Positions 1 through 11,345 of a DNA stretch of 64,000 nt are shown piece after piece. How positions within the stretch are numbered: the stretch's first letter is position 1; each line of letters begins with the position of its first letter. This stretch comes from Tubiluchus corallicola (taxonomy: Eukaryota > Priapulida > Priapulimorpha > Priapulimorphida > Tubiluchidae), in the NCBI GenBank assembly GCA_030141605.1, contig JAQGDQ010000025.1, positions 1,038,907-1,102,906 on the forward strand, given 5' to 3'. Below the pieces are notes generated by a model, which saw only the letters and a list, made by a program, of their open reading frames with translations, did not search any database and was not told where the DNA came from. A program made the position numbers and the translations under genes.

Positions 1-6
1 GACTAG

Positions 7-372
7 CCACGGTGCCTTTTTGTCACATTCGTGTGACCGACAAATAAGCGCAGTACCGTGATAAGCATGATCACGAACAGCAGTGTTCGTCTGTGACGTC
101 AGTGTAACGTAGAGCTCAGTTTCGTGGCATCACATCAGTGTCCTATAGCAGTCTTCGTTTACGCGAACGCGCTCTACGCGCGGGTAAGATGCCAACCATT
201 GCACAAACTGTGGTTAGTTTGTGACATAAGCGATAATTGAGTTCGGTTGCCGTTAACTAACTTTCCAAGGTAAATATTAGAAGCAACTGCTAATTTTTAT
301 AGGCAAGAAAATGCATATTTTGGACAGTAAAATGAGATTGAGTCTAATCAATCGTCCGGTTTTTCTTTAATA
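7..372 (+). repeat. Dispersed repeat family A, copy 1
   Basis: This stretch matches 45064-45440 in the same orientation over its whole length, with scattered substitutions and small indels. Shared blocks include the segments around accgtgataagcatg, ccattgcacaaactgtggtt and cggtttttctttaat. No open reading frame or terminal repeat is visible, so it is an old interspersed repeat of unknown class. Confidence 0.7.
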
Positions 373-1501
<1,129 letters not shown>

Positions 1502-1599
1502 TTATCACGTTCACTGCCTTGCTTTCTCTTGAATATTGCTGATTGCAGATTTACCATCGTAAAATACAAGGAATAAAAATCAACTGATTTCTTACATAC

Positions 1600-1775
1600 C
1601 GGTGGTGGTAAAGCTTCATAAACTTTAACCCAATGCAAAGGTTTGAAGCCATCTACCAGCCCGTTAGTGTCAAAAGAGTATGGCGACGCAGTTGTAGTTT
1701 CATTTTCATGCAAAGGCGTGGTGAATGCGGCGTCCACAATTAGTGTAGCTGTGTGCTGTAAGACGTCCTTAAGAT
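1600..1775 (-). CDS. Orphan internal coding exon, unknown protein
   Basis: Reading on the minus strand, a pyrimidine-poor but usable acceptor ending TTGCAG (at 1776-1781) is followed by 2 + 58 codons open throughout, then a strong donor GTATGT at 1594-1599. The peptide includes LKDVLQHTATLIVDAAF and ends FKPLHWVKVYEALPPP. The composition is ordinary, with no low complexity, and splice sites on both sides argue for a real exon or the relic of one. I do not recognise the family. No partner exon could be found: the minus-strand upstream side runs into simple repeat and then the N gap at 2824-2950, and the downstream side into a (GA)n tract. It could be a chance open frame, since 176 bases without a stop is not rare. 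Confidence 0.4.
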
Positions 1776-1781
1776 CTGCAA

Positions 1782-2295
1782 GATAAATACATTAACAATT
1801 GGGCATAACCAACACTCACTGATAAGCGCTTCTGTGTGCTTCAACTTTTGAGATCTTCTACAGATCTTAAAACGCCTACTATATCTTATATCGTGAAAGA
1901 AATAATGTGCATTAGACGTTCACCATTTTATTATGAGGAAAAAATATTGAATTGAAAAATCACTGCATTTTTTTATTTTTTAGTCATGAATTGAGCAAGT
2001 TTATTTTTATTGGCAGTGGCTATAACTCACCATGGAAGCTTCTAAATGTTTTCCGTCTACACTAATTTCAAGTAATTAAATCAAACTAAATATTTCATAA
2101 CAACTGTAACAAACTTACACAATCTTTCTATAAATAGAGGTGTTTGAGGAAACAAGAAAAAAAATGAAGGCTGATTTATTTTAGGAAGCATTTAATCTGA
2201 TGTGATTTAAAACATAAGAGGTTTAGCAGAATATGAAATATTTACGAAGTCTTCTGCTAGGTGTCTACTGAAGGCAGACGTAAAACAAAGCGTAA
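1782..2295. other. No gene recognised
   Basis: AT-rich sequence, possibly intron of the putative exon at 1600-1775. Nothing else was recognised. Confidence 0.4.
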
Positions 2296-2545
2296 TGCTA
2301 TCTATATCTATGTCTATGTCTGTGTCTGTGTCTGTGTCTGTGTCTGTGTCTGTGTCTGTGTCTGGGTCTGTGTCTGTGTCTGTGTCTGTGTCTGTGTCTA
2401 TGTCTATGTCTATGTCTATGTCTATGTCTATGTCTATGTCTATGTCTATGTCTATGCCTATGCCTATACCTATACTTATTCCTATACCTATATCTATATC
2501 TACATCTATATTTTTACCTATATCTATATCAATATCTATATCTAA
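2296..2545. repeat. Hexanucleotide satellite TCTGTG/TCTATG
   Basis: About 250 bp of TCTGTG units that grade into TCTATG and then into degenerate CTATAT units. All long frames here (Val-Cys, Asp-Ile/Thr, Met-Ser repeats) are products of this array, not genes. Confidence 0.95.
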
Positions 2546-2823
2546 ATATCTGTAAATGATTACTGGATGCAGTGAATATGATGTTGTGACAATCATTATG
2601 CTAGGCCTAACCGAGAGTTGACTTGTTATGAAAATAATGTATCTATCATTGACAACAACAAAATCTAAGGCTAATGTAGTAAAAGAGAAGCCAGAAACAC
2701 AACACCCATTATCCTGTTCATTATCCCCAATCCAATACTAGAAAGAATGGTTAATATTCTGCAAGGTCTCAAAATAGCGTGTGTTAGGCAGAATCATTTT
2801 ACGATGTTACTTTATTGATAGCC

Positions 2824-2950
2824 NNNNNNNNNNNNNNNNNNNNNNNNNNNNNNNNNNNNNNNNNNNNNNNNNNNNNNNNNNNNNNNNNNNNNNNNNNNNN
2901 NNNNNNNNNNNNNNNNNNNNNNNNNNNNNNNNNNNNNNNNNNNNNNNNNN
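2824..2950. other. Assembly gap (127 N)
   Basis: A run of N. It hides the outer end of the left LTR of the retrotransposon and the left target-site duplication, so the left boundary of that element cannot be seen. Confidence 1.
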
Positions 2951-4010
2951 AGAATCCTGGAGTCGGGCTAAGGCTTTGTTGTTTCATACGGGGGCACGCG
3001 GAACCCGAGCCTAGGAGTCTTAATGAGCTAGTAATATTCGATGGTAGATAGAATACCAAACCAACTATTAAGCTGTATATAACAAAATTTAATTGATTAC
3101 TACTTTAACCCGGAGAAAAGAAATAGTTAACAATAACAATTAATCACAGTACAGCAAATATATTCTCTAGTCTAATAATAGAGAAGGGAGGTGTTAGTGG
3201 GGGTAGCACGTGCAAATGATGACGCACTCTCGATGACGGCAATCCAACGATGACCATATAGAAACGGAATTATGCTAGCTAGCAAACGCTGAGCAAAAGT
3301 ACAAAAGTCTTGTCTTACCAGACACTCCATGAACATTGTGTGAAACTGCAGCTGCTAACCTGTGGGGTAACATCCATGGATTTACCAACTATGGTTTGCT
3401 CTACCAACAATGGACTGTCCACCATGAACTTTAGCGTGACTTCAGGTTTGAACGAATCCTCAGACAATGACGGTAACGGTAACCACCTCATCAAACCAAG
3501 ACAACGTACTCGACAAAGACCCGTTAGCACTGTAAGCAATGGCTGTTGACAAAAGAAATAGTGACGTCTACTGCACTATAACATCGACGATGCTAATCGA
3601 CATTTTTGACTGTCTTTTCACAGACATGTGAAAATCAGACGATGGTCATTTTACGTGACCTAGGCCTTTCAACAACGGCCGACTGACTGCCAGGTTGCAC
3701 GTCTCAGACTATATCTGTAACGTATGTATCATGTACACTTCATACCTGTACGGGTTTCACACATTTGAAATAAGCCGCGAGTATTGCAGGTATTGCAGAA
3801 CACAACCACATGACGAGGGGGGTGTTAGTAGGACTCCTACACTACTACACTAATTACGCTAACAATACAGTACTACTATAGTGACTAATTTAATGTAAGC
3901 AAATTACACTAGCAAGTGCTACCGCTATCACTATAAAGAACTTGACTGTGAAATGAAAAGGTGACAAACAAGTAAACAAAAATATCGTAAATAATAGATG
4001 GTTTGTCACA
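2951..4010 (-). repeat. 3' LTR (left copy, truncated by gap)
   Basis: Matches 9842-10900 almost base for base. Differences seen: a T/C near 3127, G/A near 3287, A/G near 3497, C/T near 3710 and one extra G near 3820. The inner edge at 4010 (…TTTGTCACA) abuts the polypurine tract. The outer ~19 bases lie in the N gap. Confidence 0.95.
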
Positions 4011-4022
4011 GATCCCCCCACA
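4011..4022 (-). promoter_or_regulatory. Polypurine tract of the LTR retrotransposon
   Basis: On the minus strand the bases just before the 3' LTR read TGTGGGGGGATC, immediately followed by the LTR start TGTGACAAAC. A purine run touching the 3' LTR is where plus-strand DNA synthesis is primed in LTR elements. It fixes the element's orientation as minus. Confidence 0.75.
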
Positions 4023-4422
4023 ACGGAAAAAGTGTGGACGAATGTTTAAAGAACAGAATCCCACTTTTAAAATTATTGAACAGTTAATTTTAACTACCAA
4101 CCATTACAGTGGTGAAAATTAGCAAGTAACGACTGTTACTAACTGAATACAAAGTTTTACTAAATAATACAGTCACACAAAAATGGCATATCAAAACTTA
4201 AATGGATCTTCAACACACTTGTAAAAGAACATTTTACACAAACTAAAGCACACTGGATATTTGATTTAAAATAATGAAAAGAATACAACATTTGAAGAAT
4301 ACTATCATTCACATTCAGAGATGTTGTCACACATGATTGCATAAAATAAAATGCTTTAAACAACAAGGTCATTTAGGAAGAAATCACATTCCTATCTTAT
4401 TTTCATCTAAGGCAACTTGAAC
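4023..4422 (-). other. Untranslated 3' internal region of the LTR element
   Basis: Lies between the gag-pol stop codon and the polypurine tract. It has no long frame and no sign of an env gene. Confidence 0.7.
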
Positions 4423-7400
4423 TTAGTGCCTACTCAGTGCGTCTGCACAATAATTTGTTTTTCCTTTGATATGCACTACAGTGAAAGTGTATTCTTGTAG
4501 CAGTAAATTCCATCTGGCTATTCGCCTATTGGCGTTTTTCATCTGCTTTAAGTAAGCTAATGATTGTGCATCTGTGCGAATCACAAACTGCCTACCTACA
4601 AGATAGTACGACGATTTCTCAATAGAGAAAATTATAGCCAAAAGTTCTTTTTCTACTGTTGAGTAGTTACATTCATATTTGGTTAGCTTCATACTCAAAT
4701 AAGTGATTGGAACCTCTTGTCTATCATCAGACATTTGTGTAAGTTGGCCGCCTATTCCTGTTGCACTAGCATCAGTTGTCAAGAAAAAAGTCTTATCAAA
4801 ATCTGGTGCATGTAACACTGTATTTGAGTTTAATGCATCTTTGAGTGTGGTAAAGCTCTGTTCACACTCTGCATTCCATAGTACAATGTTTGGTTTGTCT
4901 TTTTCTGTCAAAGTATGTAATGGTGTTGCTATTGCAGAGAAATTAGGAATAAAACGCCTATAGAAACCTACGAAACCCAAAAATGACCTGACCTGTTTTT
5001 TAGTTTCTGTTCTTTTATAGTTCTGAATAGCGAGGATTTTCTCTGGCTGAGGTTTCAAAAGATTTCCGCCAACAACATAGCCTAAGAAATGAGTTTCTTG
5101 GAGTGCGAAATTACACTTGAGTGGTTTGATTGTCAAACCTGCATTAGACAGACAAGTAAGAACTAGCTCGATATGATAGAGATGATCTTGCCAAGAACGA
5201 CTGAAAATGATAACATCGTCTATGTAACCAGAAGCAAAACCAATTACTGGTTCTAAAACACGATCTACCAGACATTGAGCTGTTGCTGCAGAATTACACA
5301 ACCCAAAGGGCATAACTTGAAACTCATGTTTACCAAACTCTGTTACAAATGCCGTGATTGGCCTCGAATTTTCCTCAAGATTAACCTGCCAGTAATATTT
5401 TGTCATGTCCAAGCAAGTAATGAACATTGCTCCATGCAATTGATCAACTGTTTCATCCATCCTGGGGATAGGATAAGGATCAAAAACTGTAATTGAATTA
5501 ATTTTCCTAAAATCAATACAAAATCGAATCGATTGATCACGTTTGATCACAATGACTGCAGGACTTGAAAAAGGACTATCTGACTTGACTATTACACCCA
5601 GCCTTTCCATGTCCATGATTTCTTGCCTCACACTTTCCTTTTGCGCCTGAGGAATTCTGTATGGCTTCTGCACAACAGGATTGTCAGTAGTTAACTGTAT
5701 TTTATGTTCTACGACGTTTGTCCTACCAGGAATGTCAGAAAAGGTTGGTGTAAACTTCTCCAGAGTAGTTCGTAATTCATTCTTCTGCTTATCTGTTAAG
5801 TAATCAGGGATTACTACATCTTGTGCAGGTGTAATAGAGGTAGGAGCAAAACAGTGGTCTTCCATTTGTGACCGTTGCATTGGTGACACACTTTCATGCT
5901 CAGGATCTAATTCCAATTCATCTTGACCAGTAAATACGTCAAGTGTGGGAATTGTTTGCGTATAAAGGGCTTTTCTTTCTTCACGCGGTATCCAAGCTTT
6001 GAGCAAATTAATATGGAATTGCTTGACCTGTCTGCTTTTACCTCCAATGATAACGGAGTACACATGTTCTGAGATTTTATCAGCAATCTCATACGGGCCT
6101 TTCCAGGTTCGTTCCATCTTTTTACGAGATGTAGGCAATAAGACTAATACCTTCTGTCCTACTTCAAGATTTCGGTACCTAGCTTTCTGGTCATACCAGT
6201 CTTTTTGTCCGATTTTAGCTTTTCTCAAAGCTTCGTGTGCCTCTTGAGTTACCGTTTCTAATTTATCAATGATATTGGCAACATAATCATCAATGTCTTG
6301 GGGACTAGTAGGTTGGTCACAACCCCAACGTTTCCGAAGAAGAGCCATTGGACCAGTTACTTGGTGTCCATAAACCAACTCAAATGGGCTGTACTGCAGG
6401 GATTCTTGTGGTACCTCACGGTAAGCAAACAAAACAAATGGGATCAGATCATCCCATTCCATGGTTTTGTCACTCAGGGTAAGCTTTTTAATGGATCTTT
6501 TTAGACTTCCATTGAATCGCTCACATAAGCCTTGAGATTGAGGATTATATGGAGTAGATGTAATCCCTTTGATGTGGAAAGCTTGTTCTAGTTGCCTTAT
6601 GAGATTAGAACAAAATTGGGTGCCTTGGTCTGACTGGATTGACTCTGGGCATCCATGTCTACTAATAAATTGGAGTAAGCACTTGGCTATAGTCTCTGAC
6701 TCAGTATTTTTGATAGGGAAAGCATCAGGGTATCTGGTACCTTGATCCACAATTACCAGTGCCCACTTATTGCCACTCTTGGTTCTAGCCAGTGGACCAA
6801 TAAGGTCAATTTGGAGGGACTGAAAAGCTTTTTCCACTACTGGAAGAGGTTTTAGCTTGGCTCTGTCTCCTTTCATGACTCTTGCTGTCTTTTGACATAT
6901 TGGGCAGGATTGTATATACTTTTTAATGGCAGTGTGTATTCCTGGCCAAGTATATTCGAACAATATCCTATCCCTTGTTTTCTTGACACCTAGATGCGCT
7001 CCAGCCTTTGAATCATGGGCTAGTTGTAGGACTTGCTGCCTTCTACACTGAGGAACAACAAGCAACTGATCAACTGTTTTCCCCATTTTTCGTTTATTAG
7101 CCCGATAAAGTATGCCTTGCTTTAGAAAATATCCTTTGCCATCTTGCACCGCAGTGTCTCCACTCACCACATGATCAAAAAGATTTTTTATGGTTACATC
7201 ATTTTGCTGTTCTTCTATCAGCTGGTGTCGAGACACTATGGCAAACATGTAGTTTTCCTCTGCTGATGCATACTGCTTAATTTCGGAAGAAAATTCAATT
7301 TCTGACTTTACACTACTGGTTTCTTTGTTTAGTTGCTTTTTAAGCTCAACTGTTTGCGCTCGTGTCATAACCAATGACTTTTCTTTTTGATTTCTTTGAA

Positions 7401-9243
7401 AACTGTTATTTAGTGCTCGACCTTTATAATCAGTCAAGGCATTACTACTTGGTTTCTGTACATCTTTGCCAAATTTAACAAAAGAAGGTACATGAGAAGT
7501 CTCATCCATACTACTAACATTCATATGATGTTTCTCAGGAGCAACTTGTGCAGGTTGAGAAGTACTCTTTACATAATCAAATGGTTGTATGGATGTCAGG
7601 TAATTATTACCTAAACAAAAGTCGCAAGGGAGTCCTTTAATAACTGCTACCAGGAGCCAACCATTCAGTTTGTGACTACAAACAGGGACCCTAGCTAGAG
7701 GAATTCGACGAAGGTCGCCATGACAACAGCGGATTCCAACAGTTTCTCCAAGATACTGTTCATTTTTTACAAATTCAGGACGTATAAGGCTATCGTCTGA
7801 GCCAGTATCCCGTAAGCCTACTGCTATTCGACTGTTGATCATAACCTCAAACTCGTGATTTTCTTGTAATGCTCCATCTTGAGTATTTGAAAGTGTGAAA
7901 TTTGGAGTAATGGTTCCCTCACTTTCGTTTTCACTATAGCATTGTTTCTTAAAATCACCTCTAGGTTTTTGCTTCTTGTTTGAGTCATTTTGAAAAGCTT
8001 GTGTGGACTCTTGCTTTTTCACTGGGCAGTCGAGCTTCACATGCCCTGTTTTCCCACAATGGTAACATTTAGGGCGAGCATTGCCCTGTGATTCATGATC
8101 CGAATCATTGTTTTTAGCATTGCCACGTGTCCTTTTAGATGATTCATTTTTCTGCAAAACTGCTGCATCATTAAATGAGCTCCAATAGTTGTCTGCTTGC
8201 TCCGCTATTTGTAAGTATGACATGTGAGGTAGCCTACGAAGATAAGAAACCATGTCTTCTGGGAGCTTAGACAATGCTTGTTCAAGAAAGAAGAGATCTC
8301 CAATTTGCTCTTTGGATTCTGCATTCGCTGCTTTAAGCCATTGCATGCCCGCTTTACGCACTCTGTTAAAGTAACTTCTGTGCGTTTCCTTTTTCAGTTT
8401 ACATATGTTTCTGAATGCCGTGCGATATGCATCCTTCGACAATTTGTATGCATTCAAAATTTGCACCTTAACAACATCATAATTGAATATTTGAGACTGA
8501 TTAACATCTTGCAAAGCTAAGGCAGCACGACCCGACAGAACTCTAGCCAAGTTAGGAACATACTGCGAAATTGGGACTTTGTTGACTCGCATACAGATTT
8601 CGAATTGATCTAAAAACGACAAAATATCTTCTGTTTTTTCATCAAAATTTCTGAATTTGATTATTGTGCTTTTGTCTTGTGTAGCATTTACTGTTGTTTG
8701 CAAATTGTTTACTACATTAGACGTCGTCTGCATTTGTAACTTCAGTTTTTCCAGCTCAATTTTTTGTGTTTCTAAAATCAGCTGTTGGTGTTTAATTTTT
8801 AGTTCCTGTTCTGATAATTTAATATCAGGCTGCGCATGCGCATACATAGGCATTTGACCAGGTTCTTGAACTGCAAATGGATCCAATTCAGGCAAAGTAG
8901 GGGGTGCAGTTGATACAGTAGGTGAGCTAAAAGCCTTAAATTCTTTATTTGGGGCCGCTTTAGGAGTAGAACTTGCAACATCAGCCCTATCAAATTCTAT
9001 TTGACCTGCAACACCTGTCGCTGCATTTGCTGGCTTTGCTGAATTTAATAATGATTGCATATTTGACAGAGCAAAATCAAGTGGATCTGAAATTGAAATC
9101 TGTTGTGTTTCAAGAATTAATTGCACAATGTTTTCTTTTCTGGCTTTTGGGTCTATAACCAAACCCATGTCACCTGCTATGTCAAATAATTCACCTTTGA
9201 TCATTTTACGCAACTCTTCAGCTGTAAAAAGTTTACTAGCCAT
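4423..9243 (-). CDS. Gag-Pol polyprotein of Gmr1-type Ty3/gypsy element
   Basis: One uninterrupted frame of 1,606 codons encodes the retrotransposon's structural and replication proteins. Order and approximate residues: an N-terminal helical region (1-50); Gag capsid-like region (about 195-380); CCHC zinc knuckle CYHCGKTGHVKLDC (about 391-404); aspartic protease with DTGSD (about 477); integrase with an HHCC zinc finger (H...H...CPIC, about 740-782) and a catalytic core with D in IDLIGP (about 810), D in SDQGTQF (about 870) and E in CERFNGSLK (about 906); then reverse transcriptase with RFCIDFRKIN (about 1238) and YIDD (about 1341); then RNase H with TTDAS (about 1486), ending DALSRH. Integrase upstream of RT is the key oddity. 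There is no stop or frameshift between gag and pol, so the polyprotein is presumably made as one chain and cut by its own protease. All expected catalytic residues are present, so the element may be mobile. The start ATG is the first in frame and lies 579 bp inside the 5' LTR edge. Confidence 0.95.
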   Translation of the reverse strand: MASKLFTAEELRKMIKGELFDIAGDMGLVIDPKARKENIVQLILETQQISISDPLDFALSNMQSLLNSAKPANAATGVAGQIEFDRADVASSTPKAAPNKEFKAFSSPTVSTAPPTLPELDPFAVQEPGQMPMYAHAQPDIKLSEQELKIKHQQLILETQKIELEKLKLQMQTTSNVVNNLQTTVNATQDKSTIIKFRNFDEKTEDILSFLDQFEICMRVNKVPISQYVPNLARVLSGRAALALQDVNQSQIFNYDVVKVQILNAYKLSKDAYRTAFRNICKLKKETHRSYFNRVRKAGMQWLKAANAESKEQIGDLFFLEQALSKLPEDMVSYLRRLPHMSYLQIAEQADNYWSSFNDAAVLQKNESSKRTRGNAKNNDSDHESQGNARPKCYHCGKTGHVKLDCPVKKQESTQAFQNDSNKKQKPRGDFKKQCYSENESEGTITPNFTLSNTQDGALQENHEFEVMINSRIAVGLRDTGSDDSLIRPEFVKNEQYLGETVGIRCCHGDLRRIPLARVPVCSHKLNGWLLVAVIKGLPCDFCLGNNYLTSIQPFDYVKSTSQPAQVAPEKHHMNVSSMDETSHVPSFVKFGKDVQKPSSNALTDYKGRALNNSFQRNQKEKSLVMTRAQTVELKKQLNKETSSVKSEIEFSSEIKQYASAEENYMFAIVSRHQLIEEQQNDVTIKNLFDHVVSGDTAVQDGKGYFLKQGILYRANKRKMGKTVDQLLVVPQCRRQQVLQLAHDSKAGAHLGVKKTRDRILFEYTWPGIHTAIKKYIQSCPICQKTARVMKGDRAKLKPLPVVEKAFQSLQIDLIGPLARTKSGNKWALVIVDQGTRYPDAFPIKNTESETIAKCLLQFISRHGCPESIQSDQGTQFCSNLIRQLEQAFHIKGITSTPYNPQSQGLCERFNGSLKRSIKKLTLSDKTMEWDDLIPFVLFAYREVPQESLQYSPFELVYGHQVTGPMALLRKRWGCDQPTSPQDIDDYVANIIDKLETVTQEAHEALRKAKIGQKDWYDQKARYRNLEVGQKVLVLLPTSRKKMERTWKGPYEIADKISEHVYSVIIGGKSRQVKQFHINLLKAWIPREERKALYTQTIPTLDVFTGQDELELDPEHESVSPMQRSQMEDHCFAPTSITPAQDVVIPDYLTDKQKNELRTTLEKFTPTFSDIPGRTNVVEHKIQLTTDNPVVQKPYRIPQAQKESVRQEIMDMERLGVIVKSDSPFSSPAVIVIKRDQSIRFCIDFRKINSITVFDPYPIPRMDETVDQLHGAMFITCLDMTKYYWQVNLEENSRPITAFVTEFGKHEFQVMPFGLCNSAATAQCLVDRVLEPVIGFASGYIDDVIIFSRSWQDHLYHIELVLTCLSNAGLTIKPLKCNFALQETHFLGYVVGGNLLKPQPEKILAIQNYKRTETKKQVRSFLGFVGFYRRFIPNFSAIATPLHTLTEKDKPNIVLWNAECEQSFTTLKDALNSNTVLHAPDFDKTFFLTTDASATGIGGQLTQMSDDRQEVPITYLSMKLTKYECNYSTVEKELLAIIFSIEKSSYYLVGRQFVIRTDAQSLAYLKQMKNANRRIARWNLLLQEYTFTVVHIKGKTNYCADALSRH

Positions 9244-9822
9244 GCTGACGTAAATATTGCGTGATCAAAGGACCAAATATTCAAAGAAATGACTTCAAAG
9301 TTGTCAAAGTTATGTGCAAAAACTAACAGCACTGTTCAGTTAACAACTAGACCAGTAAAAATGGGCATTAATGCTTATAAAGAGCAAATCAAAACTTCAA
9401 TAAGTCAAGAAGTGAACACACGCCACCAGGTAAATGTTACAACCATGCAAAGTGAATATCAACAATTTCTGTACAACATTATAATCACTATACTACAGGC
9501 TGATTTACTAATCTTTTCTGGGTCAAATTATTAATGCCAGCCAGTGAATAAAATTAATGCCAACGTGAAAAATACCAAGTTCATGTTTGCATCGGAATAT
9601 AATTTCCGCAATAGGTTCAAGAAAACTACTTGTTCAAAATGCCTCTCCCTAATTTAAAGGCTTATACAAGGCACAGAGTAAAAAGCAGTTATATAAGACC
9701 ATAAGCTGCCACCACTTGTGACGCCATGTCTATAGGTTACGTACTCTGAGTCTCAATGTCTTGAAAAGCAGGCACGACCGCCCTATAAACGAGGTGTAAC
9801 ACGTGGTTCTGGGGTTCTATAG
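9244..9822 (-). other. 5' leader of the LTR retrotransposon
   Basis: Untranslated stretch between the 5' LTR inner edge (9823) and the gag start. Reading away from the LTR on the minus strand (CTATAGAACCCCAGAACC...), no canonical TGG-starting primer-binding site touches the LTR. Priming may therefore use an internal tRNA segment or a displaced site; I could not identify the tRNA. Confidence 0.6.
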
Positions 9823-10900
9823 TGTTAGATAATTTACTACTAGAATCCTGGAGTCGGGCTAAGGCTTTGTTGTTTCATACGGGGGCACGCGGAACCCGAG
9901 CCTAGGAGTCTTAATGAGCTAGTAATATTCGATGGTAGATAGAATACCAAACCAACTATTAAGCTGTATATAACAAAATTTAATTGATTACTACTTTAAC
10001 CCGGAGAAAAGAAATAGCTAACAATAACAATTAATCACAGTACAGCAAATATATTCTCTAGTCTAATAATAGAGAAGGGAGGTGTTAGTGGGGGTAGCAC
10101 GTGCAAATGATGACGCACTCTCGATGACGGCAATCCAACGATGACCATATAGAAACGGAATTATGCTAGCTAGCAAACACTGAGCAAAAGTACAAAAGTC
10201 TTGTCTTACCAGACACTCCATGAACATTGTGTGAAACTGCAGCTGCTAACCTGTGGGGTAACATCCATGGATTTACCAACTATGGTTTGCTCTACCAACA
10301 ATGGACTGTCCACCATGAACTTTAGCGTGACTTCAGGTTTGAACGAATCCTCAGACAATGACGGTAACGGTAACCACCTCATCAAACCGAGACAACGTAC
10401 TCGACAAAGACCCGTTAGCACTGTAAGCAATGGCTGTTGACAAAAGAAATAGTGACGTCTACTGCACTATAACATCGACGATGCTAATCGACATTTTTGA
10501 CTGTCTTTTCACAGACATGTGAAAATCAGACGATGGTCATTTTACGTGACCTAGGCCTTTCAACAACGGCCGACTGACTGCCAGGTTGCACGTCTCAGAT
10601 TATATCTGTAACGTATGTATCATGTACACTTCATACCTGTACGGGTTTCACACATTTGAAATAAGCCGCGAGTATTGCAGGTATTGCAGAACACAACCAC
10701 ATGACGAGGGGGTGTTAGTAGGACTCCTACACTACTACACTAATTACGCTAACAATACAGTACTACTATAGTGACTAATTTAATGTAAGCAAATTACACT
10801 AGCAAGTGCTACCGCTATCACTATAAAGAACTTGACTGTGAAATGAAAAGGTGACAAACAAGTAAACAAAAATATCGTAAATAATAGATGGTTTGTCACA
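9823..10900 (-). repeat. 5' LTR (right copy, complete)
   Basis: 1,078 bp, starting TGTTAGATAA and ending GGTTTGTCACA on the plus strand. As the 5' LTR of a minus-strand element it should carry the promoter and polyadenylation site. Both LTR copies contain the same 79-codon (+) and 74-codon (-) overlapping frames (10201-10440 and 10206-10430), with no recognisable product; I do not call them genes. The outer flank after 10900 is tatatcagat; the matching left flank is in the gap, so the target-site duplication cannot be checked. Confidence 0.93.
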
Positions 10901-10934
10901 TATATCAGATTCTTTGGATGCATTGTAACGATTT

Positions 10935-11345
<411 letters not shown>

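Larger units (their letters stand above)
2951..10900 (-). mobile_element. Ty3/gypsy LTR retrotransposon, Gmr1-type domain order
   Basis: A full-length element read on the minus strand. The 5' LTR is the right copy (9823-10900), followed by a 579-bp leader, a single gag-pol frame (9243 down to 4423), a polypurine tract beside 4011, and the 3' LTR (left copy, to 4010). The left copy is cut by the N gap; by alignment it would begin near 2932. The LTRs start TG and end CA, and the right LTR is 1,078 bp. The two copies differ by about four substitutions and one base in a G run over roughly 1,060 bp. This, with the intact frame, indicates a recent insertion. RT and RNase H are Ty3/gypsy-like, but integrase precedes RT, the arrangement known for the Gmr1 lineage and otherwise typical of Ty1/copia. 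No envelope gene is present. Confidence 0.93.

Noticed and set aside
2207-2596. Asp-Ile/Asp-Thr repeat protein and its Val-Cys and Met-Ser counterparts
   Set aside because: Pure translation of a TCTGTG/TCTATG satellite in several frames.
4011-4422. Possible env gene of a retrovirus-like element
   Set aside because: Only about 400 bases lie between the pol stop and the LTR, with no long frame, signal peptide or membrane segment.
4423-9243. Ty1/copia classification of the LTR element from its integrase-first order
   Set aside because: RT, RNase H and integrase motifs (RFCIDFRKIN, TTDAS, HHCC with CPIC) are of the Ty3/gypsy kind; Gmr1-type order explains both facts.
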